Shown: positions 1 to 9,014, counted from the first letter of the stretch. The stretch is 64,000 nt of DNA from Puniceicoccaceae bacterium K14 (GCA_022538095.1 JAKYXN010000020.1:17561-81560), one strand, 5' to 3'. Notes: a model not told the origin generated them from the letters alone. Program-made: numbers and translations.

Positions 1-263
1 TAAGTAGTGAAATATTGGTAAGCTCAGTTCGTGGAGATAATTCAGCGGGAATTGTGAAGAAAATGGCTAAGCGCGATCGAGTATTGGCTGAGTGCACAGG
101 GGATGAAGGGTGGACCTTGGATCGTACTCCGGTGATCGATGACGCTATCGGTATGCAGCGATTATCTCGCTATGGACTTGGTTGGGGAGAGCGGACGCGG
201 TCAACAAAGGTCGTATCGTTTCGATTTTGGGAACGCTAAGAAAATATTATGATGACCAGGCTA
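1..263. other. left edge, no supported gene
   Basis: The stretch holds one open frame of 74 codons on the plus strand (15-239) that would begin with TTG, has no ribosome-binding site and shows no recognisable motif. It ends 25 bases before the convergent stop of the LytTR regulator. I see no RNA gene or terminator here. It may be the tail of a noncoding region or a gene remnant from beyond the window. Confidence 0.3.
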
Positions 264-965
264 TCAATAGAGCCATTCGCTCTTAAGAGTTTGATAGCGG
301 CTTCGACCAATTGGGATCGATGTTTCGGAATCGATTTTTAGGGAGTACTTGTGGTTTGGTTCGATGGTAACTTCTCGAACCACGCTGAAATTGGCTATGT
401 AGGATTTATGGATTCTCTGGAATGGTTTTGGGAGAATCATTTCGAGTGCCTGTAGTGATTTGTTGTGTAGTAGAGTTTGTTTGTCGCTGAAGGTGATTTC
501 TGTGTAGGAACCTGAGCCTTTCATGAAGAGAACATCTTCCAAGGGTCTCAGGATGAGTTTGTTGTTTATGCGAAAAGCAAGTTGCTTTGCACTGTTGCTA
601 GGCTGTGCACGTGGAGAGGTTACTTTTTCGATAGCTTCTGTGAGTCGTTCTTTGGTGAAGGGCTTGGCGACGAAATCGATAACACCGAACTCAAAGGCTT
701 TGATTGCCTGTTCTGAGTGGGCGGATACGATAATAGTCTGAAACGCAGAAGAAGCTGCTTGCTTGAGGAGTTCAAACCCATCTTGCCCATTTAAATTTAG
801 GTCGAGGAAAACAAGATCTATTGGTTTTTGGGTTATTGTCTCGACTGCACTTTCTAATGAGGCGCACCGCGTGATCTGACTAATCCGATCGTCTAGGATT
901 TCTCGGGAGAGCCGTTCAAGTCTTTGAGCTACTTTTGCTTCGTCTTCTACAATTGCTATGTGCAT
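264..965 (-). CDS. LytTR-family response regulator
   Basis: A 233-residue two-domain regulator of the LytR/AlgR type. Residues 1-118 form a receiver domain with the acidic pair E7-D8, the phosphoacceptor D55 in the segment VFLDLNLNG, and the conserved lysine in the segment FVAKPF. Residues about 130-233 form a LytTR DNA-binding domain (motifs KGSGSYTEI, RIHKSYIAN, GRSRY). It starts at ATG 965, 11 bases after the stop of the sensor-kinase fragment, so the two belong to one minus-strand operon. Inference: the 7TM kinase phosphorylates D55 and the regulator binds DNA. The target genes are not evident; the divergent outer-membrane-like gene at 3236 is a candidate. The kinase frame is broken, so the regulator may currently lack its cognate partner. 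Confidence 0.92.
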   Translation of the reverse strand: MHIAIVEDEAKVAQRLERLSREILDDRISQITRCASLESAVETITQKPIDLVFLDLNLNGQDGFELLKQAASSAFQTIIVSAHSEQAIKAFEFGVIDFVAKPFTKERLTEAIEKVTSPRAQPSNSAKQLAFRINNKLILRPLEDVLFMKGSGSYTEITFSDKQTLLHNKSLQALEMILPKPFQRIHKSYIANFSVVREVTIEPNHKYSLKIDSETSIPIGRSRYQTLKSEWLY

Positions 966-976
966 TGTGGCATTTT

Positions 977-1458
977 TTAGGATATATCGTGTATTGATAT
1001 TTCGGTGATTCTTTCCGATTCAGTTTCATTTTCTTGAAATGTCCAATTGCCAGGGAAGCTTTCTTCGAGTCTTGCTTTGATGTATTTGGATCCAGTGCCT
1101 TGTCCGATCGCTTTTGCAGGAGTTCGCATTTTGCTCTTTGGCACTATCAAATGATAGGTCCGAGAGATTGATGTTTTTGAGGCTTCAAGAGTAAAATGAT
1201 ATGTATTTCCAATTTCGTAGACGTTATGTGTTAGGAGGTTTTCAAACAGAGTGTGAAAAATAAGAGGTGGAATATTGTCGTGCCCATTCAGGCATGCTGT
1301 TGTTAGCTCGTAAGTAGTATCCGTGCGAAACGTCATGATTTTTAGAAACGAGTTACAAAGCTCTATTTCCCTGTGGACTGGGATGAGGGTTTTATTGGAG
1401 AATTCGTAGAGTAGGCGAAATTCCTTTGCAAGTGTATCTATAAAATGGATTCCTTTTT
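977..1458 (-). pseudogene. C-terminal ATPase part of LytS-type sensor kinase (frame-shifted)
   Basis: The frame running from about 1458 to the stop at 977 encodes the missing half of the upstream sensor kinase. It continues the dimerisation helix (HFIDTLAKEFRLLYEF), has the typical LytS segment ending FLKIMTFR, an N-box-like segment (FENLLTHN) and a G-box-like segment (GQGTGSKYIKARL). It has no start of its own near this point: the frame is open back to 1681, but that upstream part only overlaps the kinase in another frame and resembles nothing. Adding one A to the five-A run (minus strand, 1454-1458) joins it to the kinase as NPKKGIHFID. It is therefore a displaced 3' part, from either a real mutation or a base-calling error. 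Confidence 0.8.
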
Positions 1459-3081
1459 CGGATTTTCCTCGACCCATTCCATGACGGATGTAAGCGTGTT
1501 CATCAAAAAATGGGGTTGAATGCTTCGTTTGAGCATTTGCAGTTGTAATCGGTTTTTTTGTGATTCCAGTTGGGCGTTTCTTAGCAGAGTGATTTCCTTT
1601 TCTTGTTGATCCGATTTTAGTTGGAAGGCGAGTGACGTGAGTAGAAATAGGATGTTTATTGAAAATCCGATACCTATCCAAAAATCTATGAAGCTTTTTG
1701 GATCATCCCATGAAATCAAAAAGGATAAAATGAGAGAAACGGTAGCAGCTAAATTTAGCCAGCTTTGTGGATTTTTAGATTGTTTAAGGGCAACTGCGTT
1801 AAGAGTAATACTGGATAATCCAATGGTGAACGATATGAGGAGAAATTGAGGCCCCTTGAGTTCTAAGAATAGAAAACTTAACAGATAAATCGCGACGATA
1901 GCAGTAAGGAAGGAAGCTTTAGCTTTTATTGAAAAGTTGACGAAAGTAAGGTGGTATAACGGGTAAAGTATGCCAATTAGGATGGCTACAAAGTGTAGTA
2001 TTTGCAGGTTCCAGAAGACTTGATTGTAGTAAATTCGATCAAAGAAATTTTGATACAGAGCTGTGGAGATTCCCATGCACAGACAAATGAGGCCAAAGTA
2101 GAGATATCTCGGGGAGCGTTGGTATAATATAAAAATAAGTAGATAGAAAATTCCTACTATGAGAACAGTGGCAAAAATTATTCCGTCCAATCGCAGGCTT
2201 TTGGTTTTCCAATATTGGTAATGGTTTAAGGGTTGAATGCTTGCTCGGGGGATTTTCCCAGGTAGATGCCAGATAGCTTGACGAGGATAATTATGGGAGA
2301 CGCGATAAAGTAAGGAATGTTTTCCTGGTTTTAGTAAGTCTTCAGGGAGATCGAATCGTTTTTGGGGTATGCCTGGCACTTCGGTTGCCTTCGTAACACC
2401 AGGAATGCCGTTGGACCCAATGTATCGGTTATTCCAATAAAGGTCGTAGGAACCATGAAAGTCTATTTCGAGGAGATTCGTTTCGCTCAATGGCAGCAGT
2501 TGTTCGATGAGGATTTCTTGATGTATCCACTGATCGTTGTCCTGTTTCAAGCCGAAGAGAGCTTTCGTATCGTCTAGGTCGCTCCTTATCAACGAGGCTT
2601 GTTTTTGAGATAGGATAGACGTGTTTGTTATCGAAATAGGAGAGTAATTTACTATAGCTAAAACCGCATTGGGTACTTGGGGTGGTTCGCTAAATAGGAG
2701 TTCAATGTTTATTGAACCGGAACTCAGATCGCTTTTGCGAATAATGAAGAGGGAGTTACCTGCCTGCGAACCGGATCCTGTGTGCCGGCGGTTAACGAAA
2801 AGCTCGAAGGGTAGGTTTGTTTTTAAAACAAGGGCTGGTTTTTCGAATGACAAAGCGAATGCCTCAGCCTTGCATTGGTATCGAATTAGTAATGATTTTG
2901 GGGCTTCGGGAATCTCTTCACGAGTCGGTGGGTACGGATACCAGGTGTGCAATGAGTTTTTGACGATGGGATTTTCTAGTATTTGGTACTCAGAGGCGGC
3001 TATTTCCAATCCGCTGTCTTTGGCGGCATAGCTGAATGTAAAGAGAGTGATCGCTAGGATAATTGAGAGCAGGTTTCGCAT
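1438..3081 (-). CDS. 7TM sensor histidine kinase, N-terminal part, frame broken at C-terminus
   Basis: Start chosen at ATG 3081, which begins a signal peptide (MRNLLSIILAITLF...SYA); the frame is open further upstream to a TTG at 3153 but without sense. After the signal come about 300 periplasmic residues that look like two beta-sandwich (7TMR-DISMED2-like) domains, then seven hydrophobic helices starting near the segment LDGIIFATVLIVGIFY, a short coiled coil, and the phosphoacceptor segment SIQPHFLMNTL of LytS-type His_kinase domains. The frame stops at 1438, right after this histidine, before the ATP-binding domain. The remainder is in another frame at 977-1458. As read, the product would sense but not phosphorylate. 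With one base restored the protein would be about 700 residues and intact. Confidence 0.82.
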   Translation of the reverse strand: MRNLLSIILAITLFTFSYAAKDSGLEIAASEYQILENPIVKNSLHTWYPYPPTREEIPEAPKSLLIRYQCKAEAFALSFEKPALVLKTNLPFELFVNRRHTGSGSQAGNSLFIIRKSDLSSGSINIELLFSEPPQVPNAVLAIVNYSPISITNTSILSQKQASLIRSDLDDTKALFGLKQDNDQWIHQEILIEQLLPLSETNLLEIDFHGSYDLYWNNRYIGSNGIPGVTKATEVPGIPQKRFDLPEDLLKPGKHSLLYRVSHNYPRQAIWHLPGKIPRASIQPLNHYQYWKTKSLRLDGIIFATVLIVGIFYLLIFILYQRSPRYLYFGLICLCMGISTALYQNFFDRIYYNQVFWNLQILHFVAILIGILYPLYHLTFVNFSIKAKASFLTAIVAIYLLSFLFLELKGPQFLLISFTIGLSSITLNAVALKQSKNPQSWLNLAATVSLILSFLISWDDPKSFIDFWIGIGFSINILFLLTSLAFQLKSDQQEKEITLLRNAQLESQKNRLQLQMLKRSIQPHFLMNTLTSVMEWVEENPKKESIL

Positions 3082-3235
3082 GAAAAAATCAGGTGGGGAT
3101 CGATATCTATTTGAGCCAGAAGGTTGATTGATGGGGAAAAGAATCTCCAACAAAAAGAATGGCTGTTCGTTTAAGCATATGGCTGTTTGCCGGAATAGGG
3201 TAGCAACTTATCCAATCCTTGGGACCCTTGATTCC

Positions 3236-3850
3236 ATGAAGGCACTCCAATTAAAATTACTTTTCCTTATCTTGCTTTTTGTATCCCAGGCAAATCTTAA
3301 CGGTGAAACTTTACTGGGAAAACGGTATATAGACGTTGGGTACATTGTGAAAGCGAAAGCTGCCGTTCTTGATGAAGGGAGAGAAGAAAGGGAAAGAAAT
3401 TTCTGGGGGGAAAACCAAGGAGTGCGGTTTTACTTGGATGGTACGGAATCAATCGAAGGTCGTGGAGTTTCCATTGAGGTCAATTTTCCCTTTATAGATG
3501 AGAAAAATAAGCAGTTCTTGGATTTAAATATTTTCGCTGAGCATATTGATTTCGATGATACGATAGTTGTCCGAAATTTTATGGAAGGTGAACAATTGTT
3601 TGAATCGATCGAAGAGTATGAGTTGGAATTTCGTTATGGTAGCAATATCGTTAAACGCATTTCTGTTTACGCGGGGTTAAAGCTTGGATGGACGAATTTT
3701 TTAAGCCCTGATTTTGGAGATACCGAATTTGTTGATTCTTTGACAATAGGCGGTGAAATTCGGTTATCATCCACGCTTTTTTCACACTGTATTTTGAAAA
3801 TCATCTCAATGGAACATTCTCGTTGGGGAGTAAATTGGCCTATTGTTTAG
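3236..3850 (+). CDS. probable outer-membrane beta-barrel protein, C-terminus frame-shifted
   Basis: Start chosen at ATG 3236, which begins a signal peptide (MKALQLKLLFLILLFVSQANLNG); the frame upstream of it is not protein-like. The mature part has alternating hydrophobic strands (for example GVSIEVNFPFI, FLDLNIFAEHI, YELEFRYGS) and no known family that I recognise. The frame ends at 3850 with a sequence unlike a barrel terminus. In the frame reached by adding one T to the six-T run at 3777-3782, the chain continues to 3957 and ends RLGYRRFF, an aromatic C-terminal strand typical of outer-membrane proteins. It is transcribed divergently from the 7TM kinase operon, so it may be its target. Confidence 0.6.
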   Translation: MKALQLKLLFLILLFVSQANLNGETLLGKRYIDVGYIVKAKAAVLDEGREERERNFWGENQGVRFYLDGTESIEGRGVSIEVNFPFIDEKNKQFLDLNIFAEHIDFDDTIVVRNFMEGEQLFESIEEYELEFRYGSNIVKRISVYAGLKLGWTNFLSPDFGDTEFVDSLTIGGEIRLSSTLFSHCILKIISMEHSRWGVNWPIV

Positions 3851-3957
3851 ATGAAAAAAATTGTTTGGTTCTGTCCCATGATGTGAAATGGGAGAAGACT
3901 TTTTGGGATAGTGAGCATAGGAGTATTGTCCGTCTCGGTTACCGAAGATTTTTCTAA
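3783..3957 (+). pseudogene. displaced C-terminal strands of the 3236 outer-membrane-like protein
   Basis: After the T6 run at 3777-3782 a second frame reads through to a TAA at 3955-3957. It encodes LYFENHLNGTF, then VLSHDVKWEKTF, and ends IVRLGYRRFF. The alternation and the terminal aromatic residue fit the last beta-strands of an outer-membrane barrel, which the annotated frame lacks. It follows the upstream coding part directly and makes sense only as its continuation. Confidence 0.55.
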
Positions 3958-4026
3958 GTGCAAGTGTAGCTGCCCTGGCTTTAGTTGATTTATAAGATCG
4001 CATCCTCTCGAGGGTGCAATCATCGT

Positions 4027-4920
4027 ATGGGCGTTATGAAAGCTAAGAAAATTGGATTTGTGGGGCTAGGCCGCATGGGAGCAAATATGGCTCGCTGCTT
4101 AAAAGAGAAGGGTTATACGATCGAGTGTCTGTACGATATAAGAGAGGACGTTTCTTCTGCTTTGGCGACGGAGCTTGAGACTAGAGCTTGCCTGACTTTG
4201 ACTGAGGTTGTCGAAGGTTCGGATATTGTGTTTACGGTAGTGACCGACGATGAAGCGACGGACTCTATATTTTTTGCAGAGAAGGGTTTGTTGAGCAATG
4301 CAGAGGGTACTCTTTTTATTAATTGCGCAACGCTGACGCCAGATGTTCATCGAAAGGTTGAGGTTGAAGCTGCGAAGGTCGGGGCACGCGCTTTGGAGGC
4401 TTGCATGGCTTCTAGCATACCGCAGGCACGTAACGGTGAGCTGTATTTAATGATTGGTGGTATTGAGGGCGTTTTTACTGAAAATAAGCCATTGCTCGAG
4501 GACCTCAGCAAAGCGCTGCACTACATTGGTCCTATGGGCAAAGCTTCTGAAGTGAAGGCTCTAGTAAATATGGTGATGAATATTAATACAGCGGCCCTTG
4601 CGGAAGGTCTGGGATTGGGAGAGGCGCTCGGTATTGATCTGAAATTGCTTTGCGAAGTATTTAGTCATACCGGAGCAAATTCTCGAGTCTTGGAGACGGA
4701 TGCGGAGGATATGTTGAATCGAGACCATGATTGTTACTTTTCAGCGGAGCACGCAGCTAAGGATTCAGGGATCGCTATTGCGTTAATGGAAGGTGCTGGC
4801 TTGAAGGGTCCTCTTGCTCAGGCGACGTTGGAACAATACGAACTTCTTGCTGAAAAAGGCTTGGGTGAATTAGACAAATCGGCTGTTGCGGAGCTTACTT
4901 TTCGAGGCAGAAACGCGTAA
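4027..4920 (+). CDS. NAD(P)-dependent beta-hydroxyacid dehydrogenase (3-hydroxyisobutyrate dehydrogenase family)
   Basis: About 297 residues, the usual family length. The N-terminus has the Rossmann motif GFVGLGRMGANMA (residues 10-22), followed by the substrate-loop region and the cofactor segment TVVTDDEAT. The catalytic lysine is K177 in KALVNMVMN, with N181 one helical turn later, as in 3-hydroxyisobutyrate dehydrogenase, tartronate-semialdehyde reductase and glyoxylate reductases. The exact substrate cannot be told from the sequence. ATG 4027 and ATG 4036 are both possible starts; upstream frame to 3985 lacks sense. The next gene, an alpha/beta hydrolase, begins 8 bases after the stop, so the two are probably cotranscribed. 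Confidence 0.9.
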   Translation: MGVMKAKKIGFVGLGRMGANMARCLKEKGYTIECLYDIREDVSSALATELETRACLTLTEVVEGSDIVFTVVTDDEATDSIFFAEKGLLSNAEGTLFINCATLTPDVHRKVEVEAAKVGARALEACMASSIPQARNGELYLMIGGIEGVFTENKPLLEDLSKALHYIGPMGKASEVKALVNMVMNINTAALAEGLGLGEALGIDLKLLCEVFSHTGANSRVLETDAEDMLNRDHDCYFSAEHAAKDSGIAIALMEGAGLKGPLAQATLEQYELLAEKGLGELDKSAVAELTFRGRNA

Positions 4921-4928
4921 GGCGAGCA

Positions 4929-5672
4929 ATGAAAGAAGTAATTTTAAATTCTCGAGGGGAAGTGTTGGATTACTCGCATTCTGCCCGAGGAGCCTCACAA
5001 AGAAAATCGGATTGGCTGGTGATCTTAGGCCATGGAGTTACGGGAAATAAGAATCGTCCATTGATTGTGGATACAGAAAATGCTTTGAATAAAGAAGGGT
5101 TCGATACGCTTCGTTTCTCGTTTTCTGGTAACGGAGAATCAGGTGGTCGGTTTGAAGAGTCGACTATCACTAAAGAGGTCGACGATTTGAAATCAGTTAT
5201 TGGGGTGGCTAGAAAGCACTATGATAGGATATGTTACATCGGTCACAGTATGGGAGCCGCTGTAGGAGTCATTTCTGCGGTGCAAATCGAGGGCATCGAT
5301 TGTTTGGTTTCGTTGGCTGGGATGGTTGAGACGCGTGTGTTTGCTCAAACTGAGTTTGGAGAAATTGAGCCCGGAAACGGTGTAATGTGGGAAGAGGAGT
5401 CATGCCCTTTGTCGAAGGTATTTATGGACGACCTTTGTGAAAAAATTGAATCAACTCGACCGTTTGTTGAAGAAGTAACTCAGCCTTGGTTACTTGTTCA
5501 TGGTACCGCTGATGATGTGGTTTTGGTAGATGATACCAGAAGTGTTTTAGATACCAAAGGTGATGGTGTTTCGGTTGTTTTTGTCGAGGGTGCGGACCAT
5601 AGCTTCAGTGAGCCTAAACATAAGGAGGAGGCTTTATCGACTGTCGTAAATTGGATTGGGAAGAGGGCTTGA
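4929..5672 (+). CDS. alpha/beta hydrolase (serine aminopeptidase S33-like)
   Basis: A 247-residue cytoplasmic hydrolase with the complete catalytic set: oxyanion segment GHGVTG near residue 35, nucleophile S107 in GHSMGA, acid D195 or D196 in HGTADD, and base H224 in GADHSF. The fold resembles small esterase/acyl hydrolases of the YqiA/BEM46 kind. There is no signal peptide or membrane segment. It begins 8 bases after the dehydrogenase stop, suggesting a two-gene operon, and ends 30 bases from the convergent YdjM-like gene. The substrate is unknown. Confidence 0.87.
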   Translation: MKEVILNSRGEVLDYSHSARGASQRKSDWLVILGHGVTGNKNRPLIVDTENALNKEGFDTLRFSFSGNGESGGRFEESTITKEVDDLKSVIGVARKHYDRICYIGHSMGAAVGVISAVQIEGIDCLVSLAGMVETRVFAQTEFGEIEPGNGVMWEEESCPLSKVFMDDLCEKIESTRPFVEEVTQPWLLVHGTADDVVLVDDTRSVLDTKGDGVSVVFVEGADHSFSEPKHKEEALSTVVNWIGKRA

Positions 5673-5702
5673 TCGCAATTGATTTTGGGCAAGAGGCTCG
5701 GT

Positions 5703-6725
5703 TTAGTCGTTGTTTGCGATTTCTTTGCCGAAAAGCATTGATTTAAATTTTTCGATTGTGGTTTTGTCTCTCGAGCGAAAATTTAGGAAAGGAGCGTGAA
5801 CGTCTGGTTTTTGTTCATCGATTTCAATACCCCAAAGAGGTTCAAGTGAATTGGGGACCATGGAGTATCGTGCGTCGGCAAGAATATTTTCTTTGGACGG
5901 GTGGAATATCAGGTAATCATCCGAGAACTCAGCGAAGCGATCTATGTCGTGAGCCAGAGCAGAACCCAGAGGTATGCTTGCTTTGAGCTCAATTTTATCA
6001 ACTAAGGGAGCTGCGTGTCCTGGATAAACCTGGTGGGTGTAGCCGAAGTAGTTAACGCGAATCGCATCAATGTAGAGTTGGCCGTTGTGCTCGTATAGGC
6101 TGCGCCATAAGGCCAGGTTTCCGATGGAGGGTTTTACCGATAGTTTTTTTGCTTCGGCATGGCCTCTTGATTCGGCTAATTGAAATTGAGCATTGCTTGC
6201 CTTTTGGTGTTGATGGTAGCCGAATACCAAATACGTAAATGCGAACAGGGCGGCAATTTGGCTCAATTTGGCCTTTCTCTTGAAGAACCCTATAACAAGT
6301 AATGCGAGTATTGTGAGTGTGAAAACTGGGTCGATTATTGAGATTATGCTCCAAGCGATTCGACTGCTGGAAAAGGGCCACAAAAGTTGGGTACCGTATG
6401 TTGTGCACGCGTCGAGGAGCCCCGCTGTCGCGTATCCTAATAGGGCATATAGATAGATCTTGGAGAAATGGAGCTGCTTTCGCAAGATTGGGCTGAAAGC
6501 TAATGCTGCGATTATGGCTCCGATTGGAATAAAGATGAGCGAATGGCTAAAGTGGCGGTGAAACTCTATATTGAGTAGTGGATCGCTTTTAGAGCGAATG
6601 AATATGTCCGCATCGGCTAGCATCCCAGCGGCCCAGCCGATTAGTGTAGCAATTCTTATTTCCTTTTTGGGAGCAGTGCTTGCAGATGCTATTGCACCCA
6701 AGGCTCCTTGACTAATCGGGTCCAT
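5703..6725 (-). CDS. YdjM-family membrane-bound metal-dependent hydrolase
   Basis: The 340-residue product belongs to the LexA-regulated YdjM/DUF457 family of inner-membrane putative metal hydrolases. Diagnostic features are the N-terminal segment MDPISQGALGAI, the acidic motif GMLADADIF, the histidine motif HRHFSHSL around residues 56-63, and four to five hydrophobic helices in the first 200 residues (for example FIPIGAIIAALAF and YALLGYATAGLLDA). The C-terminal 140 residues are soluble and probably face the periplasm. The ATG at 6725 is the only reasonable start. The biochemical substrate of the family is not known. The gene is monocistronic and convergent with the alpha/beta hydrolase. Confidence 0.88.
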   Translation of the reverse strand: MDPISQGALGAIASASTAPKKEIRIATLIGWAAGMLADADIFIRSKSDPLLNIEFHRHFSHSLIFIPIGAIIAALAFSPILRKQLHFSKIYLYALLGYATAGLLDACTTYGTQLLWPFSSSRIAWSIISIIDPVFTLTILALLVIGFFKRKAKLSQIAALFAFTYLVFGYHQHQKASNAQFQLAESRGHAEAKKLSVKPSIGNLALWRSLYEHNGQLYIDAIRVNYFGYTHQVYPGHAAPLVDKIELKASIPLGSALAHDIDRFAEFSDDYLIFHPSKENILADARYSMVPNSLEPLWGIEIDEQKPDVHAPFLNFRSRDKTTIEKFKSMLFGKEIANND

Positions 6726-6946
6726 CTATTTGGGAAGTGGTTTTTTTTGACGAATTTTCAGAACGTTCAAATGATGCTTACTTTAGTCATTGCTGAGAGC
6801 AAATTTGCAGTTGTTGCTCAGAGAATTTCTCATCAAATTTCTTAGGTAGTCAGGAATTACTTCATACTTGTCTCTACGATGTTAACGGATACCCAGAGGA
6901 AGTTACCCTCTTTGTCAATTTCAAGTGCTGAATGTGCCCTGAGAAT
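6726..6946. other. intergenic, no feature seen
   Basis: AT-rich spacer between the divergent YdjM-like gene and the transposase relic. It should contain the promoter of the YdjM-like gene, but no clear -35/-10 pair, operator or RNA gene was recognised. Confidence 0.3.
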
Positions 6947-7343
6947 AGTGGACACGAGATTCTAAAAATTTTTTGCGGTACCAGTCCAAAGAGAGCAAGC
7001 AGGGTTCACTACGATGCCTTGAAGACGTGCAACACAACTTTACTACTCGCGGCGTGCTTATTGTCCATTGCAACAGAGGGTCGACTTACGCGAGATTCAA
7101 GCTTCGAAGACTGCGTGATAGCAGAACTATGGACGTTAAAGTCAACCGCTACGATAGCGTTGCTATAGAGTCTGTCTACAGACGCTTCAAGAGCTCGTGT
7201 GTTAGGTATAAAGCTCCGATTCAATTTGAAGAGGAAATCGCCGACTGCCTCCTGCGGGGGCAATGGACAAACGGTTAATGCTAGCAATTGGATAAACAAT
7301 GCAATGGAATAGAATCTAGTGTAACTTAAACGTAGTGTCCAGT
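6947..7343 (+). mobile_element. remnant of an IS3-type insertion sequence
   Basis: A stretch of about 400 bases holds a decayed IS3 transposase fragment. It is flanked by the 7-base inverted repeat TGGACAC (6949-6955) and GTGTCCA (7335-7341), with partial matches beyond it; IS3-family ends often carry a TGGACAC-like core. The element has lost the 5' part of its transposase gene and all of orfA, and no target-site duplication is obvious. The ends are an inference because the repeat is short. Confidence 0.4.
6973..7278 (+). pseudogene. IS3-family transposase (rve domain) fragment
   Basis: The 101-codon frame matches the C-terminal integrase core of IS3 OrfB. The segment VLIVHCNRGSTYARF corresponds to the family pattern in which HSDRGSQYAS carries the second catalytic aspartate; here that aspartate is an asparagine. 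Further on, YDSVAIESVYRRFKS corresponds to the YDNA..ESFF..LK segment with the catalytic glutamate, which is kept. The N-terminal two thirds of the transposase are missing and the tail after residue 95 is degenerate. It is therefore an inactive relic. The match is by eye but runs over about 60 residues in register. Confidence 0.6.
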
Positions 7344-7424
7344 TAGAGATGGGGATTAAAGTAATTCACTTTGCGTTAGTCTTGTAGGTTTAAGGGGGTG
7401 GGCGAGAAAATTGTTATTATATCA

Positions 7425-9014
7425 ATGGAATGTAAGGAATTGAATTTTTTTAATCGTTTTTTGACTGGCTTGCCAGAGGATCCAATTGTTGATCTTTATC
7501 CAAGGCAGGTGGCGAATGCGTCTTTTTCACGAGTGAAACCAACTCATGTGGCCAATCCTCAACTGGTGGCGTTTTCTCAGGAGGTTGCGGAGGAATTGGA
7601 ATTAGCTTCGAGTTTTTATCAGGGTTCAAGATTTGCGGAGGTGTTTGTTGGCAACCGACTCCTGAAGGGAATGGATCCTTATGCTGTTCGCTATGGCGGG
7701 CATCAATTTGGCCACTGGGCAGGGCAGTTAGGGGATGGGCGAGCGATCAATTTAGGAGAGGTGAAAACGTCAAAAGACGAGTATCTAACACTTCAGTTGA
7801 AAGGGGCTGGCTCGACTCCGTATTCGCGGACTGCTGACGGCTTGGCTGTGCTGAGGTCTTCGTTGCGCGAATTTTTGTGTAGTGAGGCGATGCATCATTT
7901 GGGGGTTCCTACCACGCGGGCGTTGAGCCTTTGTCTCACCGGTGAGGAAGTCGTTCGAGATATGTTTTATGACGGTAACCCGAGGCCGGAGCTAGGGGCG
8001 GTTGTTTGTCGAGTGGCTCCGTCGTTTACCCGCTTTGGGAATTTTGAGATTTTGAGTGCAAGCGGTGAGTATGAGCTGTTAAAAACCTTCGTTGATTTCA
8101 CGATTAAAGCTGATTTTCCTGAGCTTGGTGAGCCGTCTGCAGAAGTTTACAAAACTTGGTTTCGAGAGGTTTGCCAGCGAACGGCTCGAATGGTCGTAGA
8201 GTGGATGCGCGTTGGTTTTGTACATGGTGTTATGAATACGGATAATATGTCGATATTGGGCTTGACGATAGACTATGGCCCATACGGTTGGTTAGAGGGC
8301 TATGACCCGGATTGGACACCCAATACGACGGATTCGCAATCAAAGCGTTATCGATTTGGCCAACAAGGAGAAGTGGCTTATTGGAATTTGTACCAACTCG
8401 CACGATCCTTGTTGCCGCTGTTTAAGGAGGCAAGCATCTTAGAGGAAATTTTGAATGAGTATCCAAAATACTATTCTGATCGCTATAATGAGATGATGGC
8501 GAATAAATTGGGATGGGCTTGTTTTCGAGTAGAGGATGCGGAGCTGCTTAGTGACCTTGAGGAAGTTTTAACGCTCGTTGAAACTGATATGACGATCTTT
8601 TACCGTTGTTTGGCCGAAATCGAGGCGAGTAGCGTAGAGTCTCTGACTGATCGAGACCTTGTTGGAATGCTTGAAGAGGCTTACTACGATCAGCAACCGC
8701 TAGCGGATACAGTAATACTAAAGACAGGTGATTGGTTGCGTCGTTACCTCTTAAGGTGTGATGAAGATATTCTAAGCGACGTAGATCGTAGAGTAAAAAT
8801 GAATTCAGTGAATCCTTTGTATGTTTTCCGAAATTACGTTGCTCAATTGGCGATAGATGATGCGGATAGGGGTGATTTTTCTCGGGTTAACGAATTGCTA
8901 GAGCTTTATAGAAATCCATATAACGAGCAGTCGGGAAAAGAAATTTACGCAGCTAAGCGGCCCGAGTGGGCTCGCCGACGGGCTGGCTGCTCGATGCTAT
9001 CTTGCAGTTCTTAG
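7425..9014 (+). CDS. selO: protein adenylyltransferase SelO (YdiU/UPF0061)
   Basis: Pseudokinase-fold enzyme that transfers AMP to protein Ser/Thr/Tyr residues. The family hallmarks are all present: YAVRYGGHQFGHWAGQLGDG near the N-terminus, LKGAGSTPYSR, REFLCSEAMHHLGVPTTRAL, the catalytic-loop segment HGVMNTDNMS with its aspartate and asparagine, and the DFG-like TIDYGPYGWL. The C-terminus ends CSMLSCSS, the position that holds selenocysteine in eukaryotic SelO. I prefer ATG 7425 (MECKELNFF) because the GTG at 7398 has a G-rich stretch too close to serve as a ribosome site; both give nearly the same protein. It stands alone behind the IS relic. In Escherichia coli SelO acts in redox homeostasis. 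Confidence 0.93.
   Translation: MECKELNFFNRFLTGLPEDPIVDLYPRQVANASFSRVKPTHVANPQLVAFSQEVAEELELASSFYQGSRFAEVFVGNRLLKGMDPYAVRYGGHQFGHWAGQLGDGRAINLGEVKTSKDEYLTLQLKGAGSTPYSRTADGLAVLRSSLREFLCSEAMHHLGVPTTRALSLCLTGEEVVRDMFYDGNPRPELGAVVCRVAPSFTRFGNFEILSASGEYELLKTFVDFTIKADFPELGEPSAEVYKTWFREVCQRTARMVVEWMRVGFVHGVMNTDNMSILGLTIDYGPYGWLEGYDPDWTPNTTDSQSKRYRFGQQGEVAYWNLYQLARSLLPLFKEASILEEILNEYPKYYSDRYNEMMANKLGWACFRVEDAELLSDLEEVLTLVETDMTIFYRCLAEIEASSVESLTDRDLVGMLEEAYYDQQPLADTVILKTGDWLRRYLLRCDEDILSDVDRRVKMNSVNPLYVFRNYVAQLAIDDADRGDFSRVNELLELYRNPYNEQSGKEIYAAKRPEWARRRAGCSMLSCSS

Noticed and set aside
1438..1470. Programmed -1 frameshift in the 7TM kinase gene
   Set aside because: The run is only G-AAAAA-G and does not form an X-XXY-YYZ slippery heptamer, no stimulatory stem or upstream ribosome-like site was evident, and a similar break exists in the neighbouring gene.
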